Shown here: positions 20,295 through 20,341 of the stretch, piece after piece | Position numbering within the stretch: the stretch's first letter is position 1 | How the letters are laid out: the number at the start of each line of letters is the position of its first letter | Virus record (IMG/VR): IMGVR_UViG_3300030012_003148 | Span: 1-20,341 of that record | Strand: one strand, 5' to 3' | Origin: a virus | Length of the DNA: 20,341 bases | Notes under the pieces: generated by a model | Databases searched by the model: none | What the model was told of the DNA's origin: nothing | What the model saw: only the letters and a program-made list of their open reading frames with translations | Program-made: the position numbers and the translations under genes

Positions 20295-20322
20295 AAAAAA
20301 GTAAGGGGTGAATTATCACCCC
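20295..20322 (-). terminator. Hairpin with T-run at the right edge
   Basis: GGGGTGA (20305-20311) pairs perfectly with TCACCCC (20316-20322) around a 4-base loop. On the minus strand it is followed by TTACTTTTTT; the plus strand also has a T-rich flank (GTTGTTTTTC). A stop TAA at 20335-20337 in a minus frame may be the end of the preceding gene. Likely a terminator separating that gene from the 142-aa gene, possibly bidirectional. Confidence 0.7.
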
Positions 20323-20341
20323 CTGTTGTTTTTCTTAGGAA

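Overview
This window looks like the structural-gene region of a tailed phage (Caudoviricetes) from seawater, probably infecting a marine cyanobacterium or another AT-rich marine bacterium. The evidence is dense packing of small genes, TGATG/TAATG stop-start junctions, a very AT-rich base composition, and fiber-type proteins (Mtd-like N-terminus, phage tail-assembly-chaperone domain, S74 peptidase C-terminus, 'YNSGTGEFG' and 'TVTDSGGDGS'-type fiber motifs) that I associate with cyanophages. That host assignment is recollection and inference; nothing here identifies the host directly.

Layout. Almost everything is on the minus strand, so the transcriptional order runs from right to left. At the right edge a perfect hairpin with a T-run precedes two small genes. 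Next come the probable major capsid protein (381 aa) and a probable capsid-associated protein (272 aa), ended by a clear rho-independent terminator at about 17.5 kb. A connector/neck-like group follows: a helix-hairpin-helix protein, a helical 159-aa protein and small beta or charged proteins. Then come a 268-aa and a 755-aa structural protein that share a beta module; the 755-aa protein also carries a SWIM-like Cys/His pattern. From about 12.5 to 3.2 kb lies a fiber/appendage cassette: a 141-aa fiber-like protein, two tandem paralogues, a 420-aa fiber, a 133-aa Mtd-N protein, a 113-aa structural protein, a tail-assembly-chaperone-domain protein, a 1496-aa giant fiber with 68 seventeen-residue repeats and an S74 self-cleaving chaperone, and a 175-aa protein sharing that fiber's N-terminal module. 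No tape-measure, tail-tube or sheath gene lies between capsid and fibers.

The left 3.2 kb differs. Three minus-strand genes (a coiled-coil protein and two membrane proteins) meet, tail to tail, a plus-strand trio of exported proteins with Sec-type signal peptides. A two-helix membrane protein runs off the left edge. A second isolated plus-strand gene, a holin-like N-terminally anchored protein, sits inside the fiber cassette behind a hairpin that could mask its ribosome binding site. The exported trio plus membrane trio is the part least explained by standard phage modules. It could be an envelope-acting (lysis or entry) set or unusual virion proteins.

No tRNA, CRISPR array, integrase, insertion sequence, terminase or portal gene was seen. 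There is no gene-free stretch longer than 300 bases; the longest is about 140 bases, upstream of the capsid gene.
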